64,000 nucleotides of DNA, taken from positions 496,001 through 560,000 of the forward strand of contig DATKHY010000007.1 in the NCBI GenBank assembly GCA_035544215.1. Reading direction: 5' to 3'. Under the pieces are notes generated by a model that saw only the letters and a program-made list of their open reading frames with translations, ran no database searches and was not told the DNA's origin. Made by a program: the position numbers and the translations under genes. This stretch comes from Candidatus Binatia bacterium (GTDB lineage: Bacteria; Vulcanimicrobiota; Vulcanimicrobiia; Vulcanimicrobiales; Vulcanimicrobiaceae). This document shows, one piece after another, positions 1 to 10,175 of the stretch; position 1 is the stretch's first letter, and every line of letters starts with the position of its first letter.

Positions 1-1309
<1,309 letters not shown>

Positions 1310-1366
1310 GTTCTCGCCGGGCCGAGCGCTCTACTCCCTTAGAAAGGTCAATCGAGAGGAGTCAGC

Positions 1367-1888
1367 ATGGTAAAGTCTCTGGTTTCGCGCTTCGTCAGCA
1401 GTGCTGCGCTCGTATGCCTAACGGCGGCGGCGCTGACGAGCGCGGCATCGGCCCAGACGACGACGCCGAACATGCATTTCACGACGAAGATAACCGAGGT
1501 CTACGGATCGCCGTATCCCATCACGGGTAGGCTCGACATTCAGATCTTCCCGGCCGGGAACTTGCGCGGCTACTATCACACGTCGTACTACAAGCTCTAC
1601 ATCCCGGTGGTCGGCGGCCGCGACGGCAACTACATCTGGTTCGATATCGGTCCGTCGGTCGTCGATCTCGGGCTCGGCGCGGGCCCGGGCGGGAGGTTAC
1701 ACGTGGTGGGCACGATGAGCACCGACGGCTCCTTCCGCGGCCAGGTCTATCCGGAGACGGCGGCCGTCCTCACGGGCGTCGTAGTGGTGGGCCCCACTCC
1801 CAACCCCACGCCGAACCTCGCCGAGCAATACATCTTCGCCGCGACGCCGACGAACGAGCCCGAGCCGACCGTCAGCGGCCCGCCCTAG
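1367..1888 (+). CDS. Secreted protein of unknown function
   Basis: The 173-residue protein has a clear Sec signal peptide (basic start, hydrophobic core about 8-28, likely cleavage after ASA in TSAASAQTT). A strong Shine-Dalgarno (gaggag) lies 7 bases before the ATG. The mature part is rich in Gly, Tyr and beta-branched residues and has a Pro/Thr-rich tail (VGPTPNPTPNLAEQ), which suggests a small beta-rich exported protein. No family was recognised. It lies between a Crp-type regulator on the other strand and a convergent cytochrome c gene whose stop is one base away. Confidence 0.75.
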   Translation: MVKSLVSRFVSSAALVCLTAAALTSAASAQTTTPNMHFTTKITEVYGSPYPITGRLDIQIFPAGNLRGYYHTSYYKLYIPVVGGRDGNYIWFDIGPSVVDLGLGAGPGGRLHVVGTMSTDGSFRGQVYPETAAVLTGVVVVGPTPNPTPNLAEQYIFAATPTNEPEPTVSGPP

Positions 1889-1889
1889 A

Positions 1890-2420
1890 CTACCGGCGGC
1901 TCGCCGCGCTTCTCATGGCCTTCCAGACGCGCTGCGGCGCCGGCGGAAGGCCGTCCATGTGTTTGAGGAAGAGCGTCACCTGCCAGATCTGCTCCTCGCG
2001 CAGCGTCTGGACGAACGACGGCATGCCCGTAAAGCGGATGCCGTGATCGATCTTCCAAAAGATCACGCCCTCCGGATCGTCTTCGACGCCTTTCTTGGCG
2101 AGCTGCGGGGGACGCTGGTAGAGGCCACGCGCGATGACTGATGGTTCGCCGTCCGAAGCGCCGTGGCAAGCCGCGCAGTCCGCGGCGTAGAGCCGAATGC
2201 CCGCGATCAGATTCGCATCGTCGCCTGCAATCGGCGGCGCGGCCGTCGGCGCTTCGCGCGCGAGCGTAGCGTGCAGCGACGTGCGCGCCGCCCAGCGTTC
2301 CAGCTTCGAGGGCTTCGCATCCGCGTTGGCGGGCATCATCCCGACCTCGATTCCGATGTAGAGGACGAGTCCTAGCGCGACGAGCGCCGCGATCGCCCCC
2401 AAAACGAGTCCACGCATCAT
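1890..2420 (-). CDS. Membrane-anchored c-type cytochrome
   Basis: The 176-residue protein has an uncleaved N-terminal transmembrane helix (about residues 4-26) and a single c-type heme site, CAACH, near residue 85. A distal methionine is offered by the GMPSF segment near residue 131. The fold is the compact mono-heme cytochrome c with the usual 'bubble at the end' pattern (QIWQVTLFLKHM). It would face the periplasm and carry electrons to an oxidase or reductase. No oxidase genes are in the window, so its partner is unknown. Confidence 0.85.
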   Translation of the reverse strand: MMRGLVLGAIAALVALGLVLYIGIEVGMMPANADAKPSKLERWAARTSLHATLAREAPTAAPPIAGDDANLIAGIRLYAADCAACHGASDGEPSVIARGLYQRPPQLAKKGVEDDPEGVIFWKIDHGIRFTGMPSFVQTLREEQIWQVTLFLKHMDGLPPAPQRVWKAMRSAASRR

Positions 2421-2511
2421 GGGCGGCGCCGTTCGACGCTAATCCGTGCTTAACCGGCGGACACGGGCCTCTCCACTGGTTGTCAGCCGCGTTCGCTACC
2501 GTGGAGAAGCC

Positions 2512-4026
2512 ATGTCAACGATTACGATTCCTCAATCGAAAGGCCTCGGCGCGATCGGCGCGGCCATCACTCGCCTGCCGCGGCTGCTCTGGCTCGGCGC
2601 GGGTCTGCTGCTAGCGGTCCTGCTGACCTGGGCGCTGCTGCATGCGCGAGCGCGCGATCAACTGATCACTGCGCCGGTGGTCACGCAGACGCTCGTGCAG
2701 TCGGTCACAGCGTCGGGCACAGTCAATCCCCAGAATCTCGTCTCGGTCGGCACGCAAGTTTCCGGGACGATCGCGTCGATTTACGTCGATTACAACAGCA
2801 AGGTGCGGCGCGGGCAGGTACTGGCGAGATTGGATCCCAGCACGCTCGAAGCGCAGGTGCAGCAAGCGCGCGCGGCGCTCGCGCAGGCTCAGGCGCAGGT
2901 CGCGCAGGCGGTCGCTACCGCAAACGGCGCGTCGTCGGGCGTAAGCGTCGCAAACGCGACCGATGCGGCCGACGCGGCCGCGGTCGCTTCCGCAAAGGCC
3001 AATGTCGGTAAGACTCAGGCGGCGCTGGTGCTCGCGCAGAAGACGCAAGGTCGCGACGCCGCGCTGCTCGCGCAGGGATACGTCGCGCAGAGCACGGTCG
3101 ACACGGACCGCTCGACGGTGGCGCAGGACGCGGCCGACGTCGCCGCGGCGCAGGCCGCCGTCGCGCAAGCGCAGGCACAAGATCTCGCGGGGGCCGCAAC
3201 GGTCGATCAACAGTCGTCCACCGCGAGCGGTCAGGCTGCCGCGACGCAGGCAGCCCAGGCCAACGTAGCCGCCGCGCAGGCCATCGTACAGCAAGACGAG
3301 CTCAACCTCGAGCACGCCGTGATCACGTCGCCGGTCGACGGTACCGTCGTCGCCCGCGATGTCTCGGTCGGTCAGACCGTCGCGGCGTCGCTCCAGACGC
3401 CCACGCTCTTCTCGATCGCACAGAACCTCTCGAAGATGGAAGTCGACATCAACGTCGGCGAGCCTGACATCGGCAACGTGAAGCCGGGCGATTCGGTGGC
3501 GTTCTCGGTGCTCGCGCACCCAAACACGAACTTTTACGGCACGGTCGCGCAGGTTCGCATCAATCCACAGACGTTGAACAACGTAGTGACGTACGACGTC
3601 GTCGTCTACGCCGCGAACGCCGGCGGACAGCTCCTTCCCGGGATGACCGCGAACGCGACCATCGGCGTCGCGAGCGCTCCGAACGCTCTGACGGTCCCGG
3701 TCGCGGCGCTGCACACGTCCGCCGCGGCCGGCGCGACGCCGTGGGGAACCGCGAGCGGCGCGGATGCCGGCGCGGAAATCGCCGCGGGCTCCGCGGCGCG
3801 GCTCTTGGTCGATCGCAGCGGAAAGGCCATACCGGTTTCGGTGCGCGTGACGCTGACCCAGGGGAATCTCGCCGGGGTCGAGCCGGTCGAAGCCGGCGCC
3901 TTGACGGCGGGCGACCTGGTCGTCACAGGATCGTCTGCGCGTCAACACAAGACCAGCGCGTCGCCGACGAGCGCGTCGCCGATGGGCGGCACGTCCGTGG
4001 GTGGCGCGATGCGGGGAATCCATTGA
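2512..4026 (+). CDS. MacA/HlyD-type efflux periplasmic adaptor subunit
   Basis: This is a membrane-fusion protein of a MacAB-TolC-like exporter. A transmembrane helix (about 26-46) is followed by a lipoyl/barrel-sandwich half (SVTASGTVNPQNLVSVGTQV, LARLDPSTLEAQV). An unusually long Ala/Gln-rich alpha-hairpin (about 105-270) precedes the second lipoyl half (ITSPVDGTVVARDVSVGQTV) and a beta-barrel domain. The tail is Ser/Thr/Pro/Gly-rich. The ATG at 2512 is preferred over the upstream one at 2446 because ggagaag precedes it and the residues before it look untranslated. The stop overlaps the ATG of the ABC ATPase gene, so the two are translationally coupled. Confidence 0.88.
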   Translation: MSTITIPQSKGLGAIGAAITRLPRLLWLGAGLLLAVLLTWALLHARARDQLITAPVVTQTLVQSVTASGTVNPQNLVSVGTQVSGTIASIYVDYNSKVRRGQVLARLDPSTLEAQVQQARAALAQAQAQVAQAVATANGASSGVSVANATDAADAAAVASAKANVGKTQAALVLAQKTQGRDAALLAQGYVAQSTVDTDRSTVAQDAADVAAAQAAVAQAQAQDLAGAATVDQQSSTASGQAAATQAAQANVAAAQAIVQQDELNLEHAVITSPVDGTVVARDVSVGQTVAASLQTPTLFSIAQNLSKMEVDINVGEPDIGNVKPGDSVAFSVLAHPNTNFYGTVAQVRINPQTLNNVVTYDVVVYAANAGGQLLPGMTANATIGVASAPNALTVPVAALHTSAAAGATPWGTASGADAGAEIAAGSAARLLVDRSGKAIPVSVRVTLTQGNLAGVEPVEAGALTAGDLVVTGSSARQHKTSASPTSASPMGGTSVGGAMRGIH

Positions 4027-4727
4027 TGGCGCGCGTCGTCGAGGTCTCGGGCCTGGGCAAGACCTACGCGTTGGGTGAGGAGCGGGTGCAGGCGCTGCGC
4101 GGCGTCGATCTCGCGCTCGATGCCGGCGAGTTCGTCGCCGTCATGGGGCCGTCGGGATCAGGGAAGTCGACGTTCATGCACGTCGTCGGGCTCCTCGACA
4201 CGCCGACCGCGGGAACGTACCGCTTCGAAGGCGCCGACGTCTCAACGCTGCGCGCCGACGACCGAGCGGACATCCGCGGGCGCCGATTGGGCTTCGTCTT
4301 TCAGGCCTACAATTTGCTTCCGCGTACCAGCGCGGTGGAGAACGTCGAGCTGCCGATGGTGTACGCCGGGGTGTCCGAGGCCGAGCGCCGGACCATCGCG
4401 CTTGCCAAGCTCGACCTCATCGGCATATCGCATCTGGCGAATCATCACCCTAACCAAATGTCCGGCGGCCAACAACAACGCGTGGCGATCGCGCGCGCGC
4501 TCGTCAACGATCCCGGACTGATCCTCGCGGACGAGCCGACCGGCGCCCTCGACACACAGACCTCGAAGGACATCATGAGCCTCTTCGCGCGGCTCAACGA
4601 GGAGCAAGGAATTACGATCATGCTCGTCACGCACGAACCGGACGTCGCGGCCTACGCGCGCCGCATCGTAACCTTCCGCGACGGCCTGATCACGAGCGAC
4701 ACGCGCAACGAAAGGCGGGCCGCATGA
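4026..4727 (+). CDS. ABC transporter ATP-binding protein (MacB/LolD type)
   Basis: The 233-residue ATPase has all core motifs: Walker [11 protein letters not shown]-loop ([10 protein letters not shown]), signature MSGGQQQR, Walker [13 protein letters not shown] and the H-switch (VTHEPD). It matches the MacB/LolD/FtsE class that powers FtsX-type permeases, and the split ATPase and permease genes are the commonest arrangement outside Proteobacteria. The ATG at 4026 overlaps the adaptor stop (TGATG). Residues before it in the longer frame belong to a shadow of the adaptor gene. The stop overlaps the permease ATG by 4 bp. Confidence 0.92.
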   Translation: MARVVEVSGLGKTYALGEERVQALRGVDLALDAGEFVAVMGPSGSGKSTFMHVVGLLDTPTAGTYRFEGADVSTLRADDRADIRGRRLGFVFQAYNLLPRTSAVENVELPMVYAGVSEAERRTIALAKLDLIGISHLANHHPNQMSGGQQQRVAIARALVNDPGLILADEPTGALDTQTSKDIMSLFARLNEEQGITIMLVTHEPDVAAYARRIVTFRDGLITSDTRNERRAA

Positions 4728-5941
4728 ATCTGAAAGCCACACTCGCGCTGGCACTCTCGGCGCTCGTTCGCAACAAGGCGCGCTCGCTGCTCACGATGCT
4801 CGGCATCGTCATCGGCGTGGCGGCGGTGATCGTCACGGTGGCGATCGGCGTGGGCGCACGTACGTCGGTGCAGCAGAGCATCAACAGCCTGGGTTCGAAC
4901 CTGATCGTCGTGCAGCCGGGAAGCGTCACGCAGACGGGCGCGCGCAGCGGATTCGGCGGCGCCTCGACGCTGACGCCCGACGACGGGCTCGCGATCGCGA
5001 AGCTCCCGGGCGTCGCCGCGGTGTCGCCGATGGTCTCGGTGCGCACGCAGGTCGTCGCCGGCGATAACAACTGGCAGACGACGATCGCCGGCGTGGCGCC
5101 CACCTACACGTTCATCCGTTCGTGGCCGCTCGCGAGCGGGCGTTTCATCAACGAGAACGACGTCGCGTCGGCCGCCAAGGTTGCCGTGTTGGGCCAGACC
5201 GTCATCGCACAGCTGTTCCCCAACGGGGACTCGCCGTTGGGCCAGACGGTGATCGTCAAGGGCGCACCGTTCACCGTGATCGGCACGCTGAGCGCGCTCG
5301 GGCAGAGCGGCCTGGGCCAAGACCAGGACGACACCGTGCTGATTCCCTATACGTCAGCGATGGAGCGGCTCACCGGCCTGACGACCGTCAACGCGCTGAT
5401 GGTCTCGGCCTCCGAACAAGAGCAGATCGACCCCGTTCAGCAGAGCGTGACGCGGCTGCTCGAGCAGCGCCACCGCATCGTGCCGCCGGAGATGGACGAT
5501 TTTCAGGTGCGCAACCTGCAGTCGATCGCGCAGGCGGCCTCGCAGACGGGGACCGTGATGGAGCTGCTGCTCGCGGGCGTTGCCGCCGTCTCCCTCATCG
5601 TCGGCGGAATCGGCATCATGAACATCATGCTCGTATCGGTGACGGAGCGCACGCGCGAGATCGGTCTGCGCATGTCGGTCGGCGCGCGCGCCTCAACGAT
5701 CCTACGCCAGTTTCTAGCCGAGGCGATCGTGCTCGCCACGATCGGCGGTCTGATCGGCGTCATCGCCGGCGGGATCGGCACGCTCGCGATCGGACTCGCG
5801 ACGCATTGGCCGATGGCGATCCCGCCGCAGTGGATCCTCGCCTCCGTGGCCTTCTCGGCCATGGTCGGCATCTTCTTCGGCTACTATCCGGCGCGACAGG
5901 CCGCCGCGCTCAACCCGATCGAGGCGCTGCGATTCGAGTGA
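4724..5941 (+). CDS. MacB-type ABC transporter permease (FtsX domain)
   Basis: The 405-residue permease has an N-terminal helix with the motif SLLTMLGIVIGVAAVI, a large periplasmic MacB_PCD domain (about 45-265) and a C-terminal FtsX domain with three helices, including the conserved GGIGIMNIMLVSVTERTREIG segment. It is one of two subunits of a dimeric mechanotransmission exporter that works with the preceding adaptor and ATPase and an outer-membrane factor. The substrate (macrolide, peptide or lipid) cannot be told from sequence. It overlaps the genes on both sides, and its TGA overlaps the GTG start of the response regulator. Confidence 0.9.
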   Translation: MNLKATLALALSALVRNKARSLLTMLGIVIGVAAVIVTVAIGVGARTSVQQSINSLGSNLIVVQPGSVTQTGARSGFGGASTLTPDDGLAIAKLPGVAAVSPMVSVRTQVVAGDNNWQTTIAGVAPTYTFIRSWPLASGRFINENDVASAAKVAVLGQTVIAQLFPNGDSPLGQTVIVKGAPFTVIGTLSALGQSGLGQDQDDTVLIPYTSAMERLTGLTTVNALMVSASEQEQIDPVQQSVTRLLEQRHRIVPPEMDDFQVRNLQSIAQAASQTGTVMELLLAGVAAVSLIVGGIGIMNIMLVSVTERTREIGLRMSVGARASTILRQFLAEAIVLATIGGLIGVIAGGIGTLAIGLATHWPMAIPPQWILASVAFSAMVGIFFGYYPARQAAALNPIEALRFE

Positions 5942-6606
5942 ACGCGCGGATCGCAGTGATCGACGACGAGCCAAACATCCGCGATCTGCTCTCGCTCGCG
6001 CTCGGTCACCGCGGCTTCGACGTGCGCTGCGCCGGCGACGGTGCGTCCGGGCTCGCACTGGTCCGCGAGTGGTCGCCGGATCTGATCGTGCTCGACGTCA
6101 TGATGCCCAAGGTCAGCGGCATCGAACTGCTCCCCGCGCTGCGGCGCGTCACCGACGCGCCGATCGTGATGCTGAGCGCGCGCGGGGAGCTCGAGAACCG
6201 CGTCGAGGGCCTCGTCGCGGGCGCCGACGACTACTTGAGCAAGCCCTTCGAGATCTCGGAGCTGCTCGCGCACGTGGATGCGAAGCTCCGCCGGCCGCAT
6301 CTCGAGGCGCGCTCGACGCTGGAATACGAAGGACTGACCGTGGACCTCGACGAGCACGTGGTCGAACGCGAGGGACGCCGGCTGGATCTGTCGCCGCTCG
6401 AGTACGATCTGCTCGTGACGCTGATGCGCAGACCGCGGCGCGTGTTCACCCGAGAGGAACTACTCGATCAAGTGTGGGGCGACGCCGACGTAGGCACCGG
6501 CGCCGTCGAGCGCTACATTTCGTATCTGCGTGGGAAAGTCGACGGCGGCTTCGATCGTCCGCTAATTCAAACCGTCCGTGGGGCGGGCTACACGCTACGT
6601 GTCTGA
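5938..6606 (+). CDS. OmpR/PhoB-type two-component response regulator
   Basis: The 222-residue regulator has a receiver domain (DDEPN acidic pair, phospho-Asp in IVLDVMMPKVSG, conserved Lys in YLSKPFE) and a C-terminal winged helix (LSPLEYDLLVTLMRRP...VFTREELLDQVWG, then VRGAGYTLRV). The GTG start at 5938 overlaps the permease stop (GTGA); the long frame running upstream from there is a shadow of the permease gene. Together with the next gene it forms a two-component system in the same transcription unit as the exporter, so it most likely controls this operon in response to the exported compound or envelope stress. Confidence 0.9.
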   Translation: MNARIAVIDDEPNIRDLLSLALGHRGFDVRCAGDGASGLALVREWSPDLIVLDVMMPKVSGIELLPALRRVTDAPIVMLSARGELENRVEGLVAGADDYLSKPFEISELLAHVDAKLRRPHLEARSTLEYEGLTVDLDEHVVEREGRRLDLSPLEYDLLVTLMRRPRRVFTREELLDQVWGDADVGTGAVERYISYLRGKVDGGFDRPLIQTVRGAGYTLRV

Positions 6607-7978
6607 CTCGTTTTCGCCGTTCGCCGCGCGCCTCACGCGCGGCTACGTGCTGCTCGCCGTCGCGCTGATCGTGCTCGTCGTGGCGACGACGAGCCTGCTC
6701 GCGTTTCTGCTCTACGTCGGTGCGCTCAATGAAGCGATCGGCACGTACGCGCAGCGCGCGACGGAGCGTTCCGCCGCGTACGAGCGCGCCGGCGAGCCGC
6801 TGAGCGCCTACGCGCCGAAGGTCGCGAATGAGATCGGTGGAGCGCGCGTTCGCGTCTCCGTCTACGACGACGCGCATCGTCTGCTCGCGCAGAGCGCGCG
6901 CCGGGAAGCGTTCGCCGGCGACCGCATCACGCGGGCGGCGGCAGCGTTCTTGGGCCTGCATCCTACGGTCGTGAGCGTGTCGGGGGGAACCATCGTCGTG
7001 GCCCCGGATCTCGCCGGATTCGCGCGGCTGCTTCAGCGCTACCTAACGTTCGTGCTGCCGATCGGCGCGCTGGCGGTGGTCGCCGCGTGGCTGATCGGCC
7101 GGGCGATCACGCGGCGCGCGATCGCACCGCTACAAGACGTATCGGCGGCGCTGCGACGCATCGCGGCCGGCGACTTCGCGCCCGAACCACTGTTGTCGCG
7201 CGACAGCGACCTGCGCGAGCTCACGGCGGCCTATAACGAGGTCGCGCATCGCCTGACGACGGCGACCGCCGAGCGGGACCGAAACGAGGCGCAGATGCGC
7301 CAGTTCATCGCCGACGCCGGCCACGAACTGCGGACGCCGCTGACGATCGTGATGGGCTATCTCGAAGTGCTCGACCAGGGCGTCATCACGGACCCCGACG
7401 GCGTCGCGCGCGTCTATACGACGATGCTGGCGGAGAGCCGGCGTATGCGCGCGTCCATCGACAAGCTGATCCTGCTCGCGCGTCTCGAGCGTCCGGCCCT
7501 GCCGCGACCCGAGCGGATCGACGCCGGCGCGGTCGCGCGCCGAGCGGCCGACGCGCTCGCACCGCTCGCCGGCCCGGGCCGAATCGCACTACGCGCGGCC
7601 GACGCTCCCATGCCGATCGACGCCGACGAGACCGAGCTCTATGAAGCGATCAAGAACGTCGTCGAAAACGCGCTGCGGTACGCCCCCGCCTCCGGCGTCA
7701 CGGTAAACGTCGCCTCGGACGGCGCGTGCGTCACGATCGAGGTCTCGGATCACGGCCCCGGGATGGCGGCGCAGGACGTGGAGCACGCGTTCGACCGCTT
7801 CTATCGCGGAACGTCGCGCACGAACGGCGAGGGATCCGGGCTCGGCCTCGCGATCGCCAAACGCGCGGTCGAACGGGCCGGCGGCGCTGTTGCGCTCGAA
7901 AGCCGGCTCGGCGATGGCACTCGCGTGACGATGTCGTTCCCGAGCGCACCGCAACCAATTCCACGAGGCGCCGGGTAG
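6599..7978 (+). CDS. Sensor histidine kinase with HAMP domain
   Basis: The protein has about 459 residues with two transmembrane helices (about 14-36 and 150-175) around a short periplasmic sensor. These are followed by HAMP, a HisKA domain with phospho-accepting His in GHELRTPLTIV and an HATPase domain (NVVENALRYAP, DHGPGM, GSGLGLAIAK). GTG 6599 overlaps the end of the response regulator gene and is preferred to the GTG at 6578, which would add residues translated from the regulator's end. It presumably phosphorylates the upstream regulator. Coupling of kinase, regulator and exporter in one operon is typical of drug or peptide sensing and export modules. Confidence 0.9.
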   Translation: MSDSFSPFAARLTRGYVLLAVALIVLVVATTSLLAFLLYVGALNEAIGTYAQRATERSAAYERAGEPLSAYAPKVANEIGGARVRVSVYDDAHRLLAQSARREAFAGDRITRAAAAFLGLHPTVVSVSGGTIVVAPDLAGFARLLQRYLTFVLPIGALAVVAAWLIGRAITRRAIAPLQDVSAALRRIAAGDFAPEPLLSRDSDLRELTAAYNEVAHRLTTATAERDRNEAQMRQFIADAGHELRTPLTIVMGYLEVLDQGVITDPDGVARVYTTMLAESRRMRASIDKLILLARLERPALPRPERIDAGAVARRAADALAPLAGPGRIALRAADAPMPIDADETELYEAIKNVVENALRYAPASGVTVNVASDGACVTIEVSDHGPGMAAQDVEHAFDRFYRGTSRTNGEGSGLGLAIAKRAVERAGGAVALESRLGDGTRVTMSFPSAPQPIPRGAG

Positions 7979-7986
7979 AGACCGGC

Positions 7987-8394
7987 ATGAGCGTCAAGGT
8001 ATACGGCATCAATCACATCGCGATCGAGGTCAGCGACGTCGCGAAGGCGGTCGCGTTCTATCAGGACGTCTTCGACCTAGAGAAACTCGACGAGGGTGAG
8101 GGCGACGCGTTTTTCAAGGTGGGCGAGCATCAGTTCCTCGCCATGTTCGGAGGCGGCGACGGCCGCCCGAATCGCACTCGCCATTTCGGATTGATCGTCC
8201 GCGACGAGGCGCAGCTAGCGGAGGTGCGTGACAAGCTCACCGGCAAGTACGGCATCAAACTGATACCGGGGTTTCGCTGCGATTTCGTCGACCCGTTCGG
8301 CAATCGCGTTCAGGTCGTGGACCTGCACGATGAGTCGTTAGTATGGCTGCTGCCGTATCAAGAGGTGCAGCAGACCGGAATCGTCTTCAAGTAG
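7987..8394 (+). CDS. VOC family (glyoxalase/dioxygenase fold) protein
   Basis: The 135-residue protein is a single vicinal-oxygen-chelate unit: the first beta-alpha-beta module begins INHIAIEVSDVAKAVAFYQDVF and the second ends with DPFGNRVQVVDLH. It has one potential metal His near the start and an acidic residue near the end, as in fosfomycin-resistance or glyoxalase-type proteins, but the substrate is not deducible. The ATG at 7987 lies 8 bp after the kinase stop, so it may be co-transcribed. Its 3' end overlaps the convergent monooxygenase gene by 8 bp. Confidence 0.85.
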   Translation: MSVKVYGINHIAIEVSDVAKAVAFYQDVFDLEKLDEGEGDAFFKVGEHQFLAMFGGGDGRPNRTRHFGLIVRDEAQLAEVRDKLTGKYGIKLIPGFRCDFVDPFGNRVQVVDLHDESLVWLLPYQEVQQTGIVFK

Positions 8395-9592
8395 CGACGT
8401 GTTCCGGTCGAAAGCCGATCCCGACGAGCCGCGCCGGTATCCGCGGCAAGAACGGTAGCCAGCGCAGCAGGGCCGGAAGCCGGTGCAGCACCGGCGCTCG
8501 CCCGCTCGCGAGCACGTTCCCGATGATCCTGCTCTGAATGAACAGCTGTAGCGCTTGAGTAAGCCGCGCGGCGCCCTCGCGACGGCGCTGCACCGCACGG
8601 AGGTCGCGCACGCTCACGTCGCCGCGGACGAGTTTAGCGGCGAGCATGTTCGCCGCGGCGACGGCGTCTTGAATCGCGAGGTTGATGCCCACACCTCCGA
8701 TCGGCGACATGGCGTGCGCCGCGTCTCCGATACACAGGAAGCCTGGGCGAAACCACTCGCGCAGGCGATTCACCCGAACGGTCAGCAGCTTGACGTCGTC
8801 CCAGCTGTGGATCTCATCCACGCGATCGGTGAGAAAAGGGACGATCGTGCTCACGTTCCGGCGAAACGCCTCCAACCCCGAGCGCTGGAGTTCGCTGAGC
8901 GATCCCTTCGGAATGACGTAGGCGCACTGCCAGTAGACTCCGCGGTCGATGAGCGCCATGATGCGGCCGTCGCGGATGTACCCGAACGTTTGATGCGGAT
9001 CGTCGGCGTGTTTGGTTAGGCGCAGCCAGAGTACGTCCATCGGCGCGCCGAGCTCGACCGGCTCGAGTCCCGCGCGTTGCCGCAACACGGATTCGCGTCC
9101 GTCGGCCGCGATCGTGAGGCGCGCTCGGACGTCCACGGCGCCGTCCGGGGACTGCGCGCGGACGCCGACGACTCCGCCGTTCTCCCAAAGCAGACTGTCC
9201 GCACGGGTGCGCATGCGAAGGTCAAACGCCGGATAGCGCCGCGCCTCCTCCGCCAAGAAATCGAGAAAGTCCCACTGCGGCATGAACGCGAGGAACTTGC
9301 ATCGCGTTGGCAGATGCGTAAAGTCGGCCACGGTGACGAGCGTGTCTCCGAGACTGCCGGCCAGCGTCGTGACCTCTTGGTGCGGCCGCTGCAAGAACGA
9401 TTCGAGCAGCCCGAGCTCGGCCATGACGTCGAGCGTCGACGGATGAATAGTGTCACCGCGAAAATCGCGTAGAAAGTCGCCGTGCTTCTCGAGCAGCACC
9501 GTCGAGACGCCGGCCCGAGCCATGAGCAGACCGGCCATCATTCCGGCCGGCCCGCCACCGACGATGCAGCAACCCGCCTCGGTTCGATTCAT
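8387..9592 (-). CDS. FAD-dependent monooxygenase (aromatic hydroxylase type)
   Basis: The 401-residue flavoprotein has the Rossmann FAD motif VGGGPAGMMAGLLMARAG near the N-terminus, the internal DG motif (TIAADGRESVLRQRAGL) and the GD motif (CIGDAAHAMSPIGGVGIN). This is the PheA/TfdB-like group A monooxygenase family, which uses NAD(P)H and O2 to hydroxylate or epoxidise organic substrates. The substrate is unknown. The gene overlaps the upstream SRPBCC-like gene by 4 bp, so the two are coupled. Confidence 0.87.
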   Translation of the reverse strand: MNRTEAGCCIVGGGPAGMMAGLLMARAGVSTVLLEKHGDFLRDFRGDTIHPSTLDVMAELGLLESFLQRPHQEVTTLAGSLGDTLVTVADFTHLPTRCKFLAFMPQWDFLDFLAEEARRYPAFDLRMRTRADSLLWENGGVVGVRAQSPDGAVDVRARLTIAADGRESVLRQRAGLEPVELGAPMDVLWLRLTKHADDPHQTFGYIRDGRIMALIDRGVYWQCAYVIPKGSLSELQRSGLEAFRRNVSTIVPFLTDRVDEIHSWDDVKLLTVRVNRLREWFRPGFLCIGDAAHAMSPIGGVGINLAIQDAVAAANMLAAKLVRGDVSVRDLRAVQRRREGAARLTQALQLFIQSRIIGNVLASGRAPVLHRLPALLRWLPFLPRIPARLVGIGFRPEHVAT

Positions 9593-10095
9593 CGAAGGTT
9601 GGCCGAATAGAAACGGTAGCGCGCGAACTCCGCCTCGCGCTGATCGACGCGTGCCTGGGTCGCTGCGGCGATCTCGTCGATGAAGTTCTCGAGCGAGCGT
9701 CGCGCGAGATTCGGCGCGAGCGCTTTGTCGAGGAACGATCCAAAGATCTGCATCGGCAGATCGTAACCGCCCCTAAGTAGGAGCTTGCACTCGCCGAGGC
9801 CGGAAGGTTCGGTACCGATGGTGCCGTTGAACGTGGGAAACGCGGCGGGAAGATTCATCGAGCTGAAGGTGATGTCGAACACGCGCGCGTTGTCCTCATG
9901 CTTCTTCACTTGCAGGCTAATTGGCACGGCGACGTATCCGACGTCGGGGAGATGTAGTTCACCGAAACCGATGTGCAGCGCGAAGCCGCGCCACGGGCCC
10001 TCCTGGTCCGCGATCGCCTTCAACAGTTCGCCGAGTGCCTGGGCCCCGGGGTCTGCTGGAACCCGCAGCGTGCGCTCGAGCCGTACGTCCGGCAC
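9589..10095 (-). CDS. Hypothetical protein, possibly SRPBCC-like
   Basis: The 168-residue cytoplasmic protein has no signal peptide. Its alternating beta segments (FDITFSSMNLPAAFPTFNGTIG, GECKLLLRGGYDLPMQIFGSFLDK) and a long C-terminal helix suggest a START/SRPBCC-like lipid or ligand-binding fold, but this is weak. It is translated first in a two-gene operon with the FAD monooxygenase (4-bp overlap) and has a good Shine-Dalgarno (aggag). It is divergent from the oxidase-ZIP gene, with only 80 bp between the two start codons, so a shared regulatory region is likely. Confidence 0.7.
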   Translation of the reverse strand: MPDVRLERTLRVPADPGAQALGELLKAIADQEGPWRGFALHIGFGELHLPDVGYVAVPISLQVKKHEDNARVFDITFSSMNLPAAFPTFNGTIGTEPSGLGECKLLLRGGYDLPMQIFGSFLDKALAPNLARRSLENFIDEIAAATQARVDQREAEFARYRFYSANLR

Positions 10096-10160
10096 GTCAT
10101 TCTCCTTTCCCCGACGGCCCGATTCGCCGAAGCGGGAGAAAGGTATGCCTAGCGAAAATA

Positions 10161-10174
10161 TTAGGCGTACCTAA
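10161..10174 (+). promoter_or_regulatory. DtxR/IdeR-like metal-responsive operator
   Basis: The sequence TTAGGCGTACCTAA is a perfect inverted repeat (TTAGG-4-CCTAA). It matches 12 of 14 positions of the right-hand part of the known DtxR/IdeR iron box (TTAGGCTAACCTAA). A second, looser dyad (GCCTA...TAGGC) overlaps it from 10147. The site lies one base before the ATG of the oxidase-ZIP gene, which fits metal-dependent repression of a metal importer. No repressor gene is in the window. Confidence 0.65.
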
Positions 10175-10175
10175 G

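Noticed and set aside
2611-4023. 470-residue open frame on the minus strand opposite the MacA-type gene
   Set aside because: Arg/Asp-rich translation without domain features; it is the antisense shadow of a long GC-rich repeat-containing gene.
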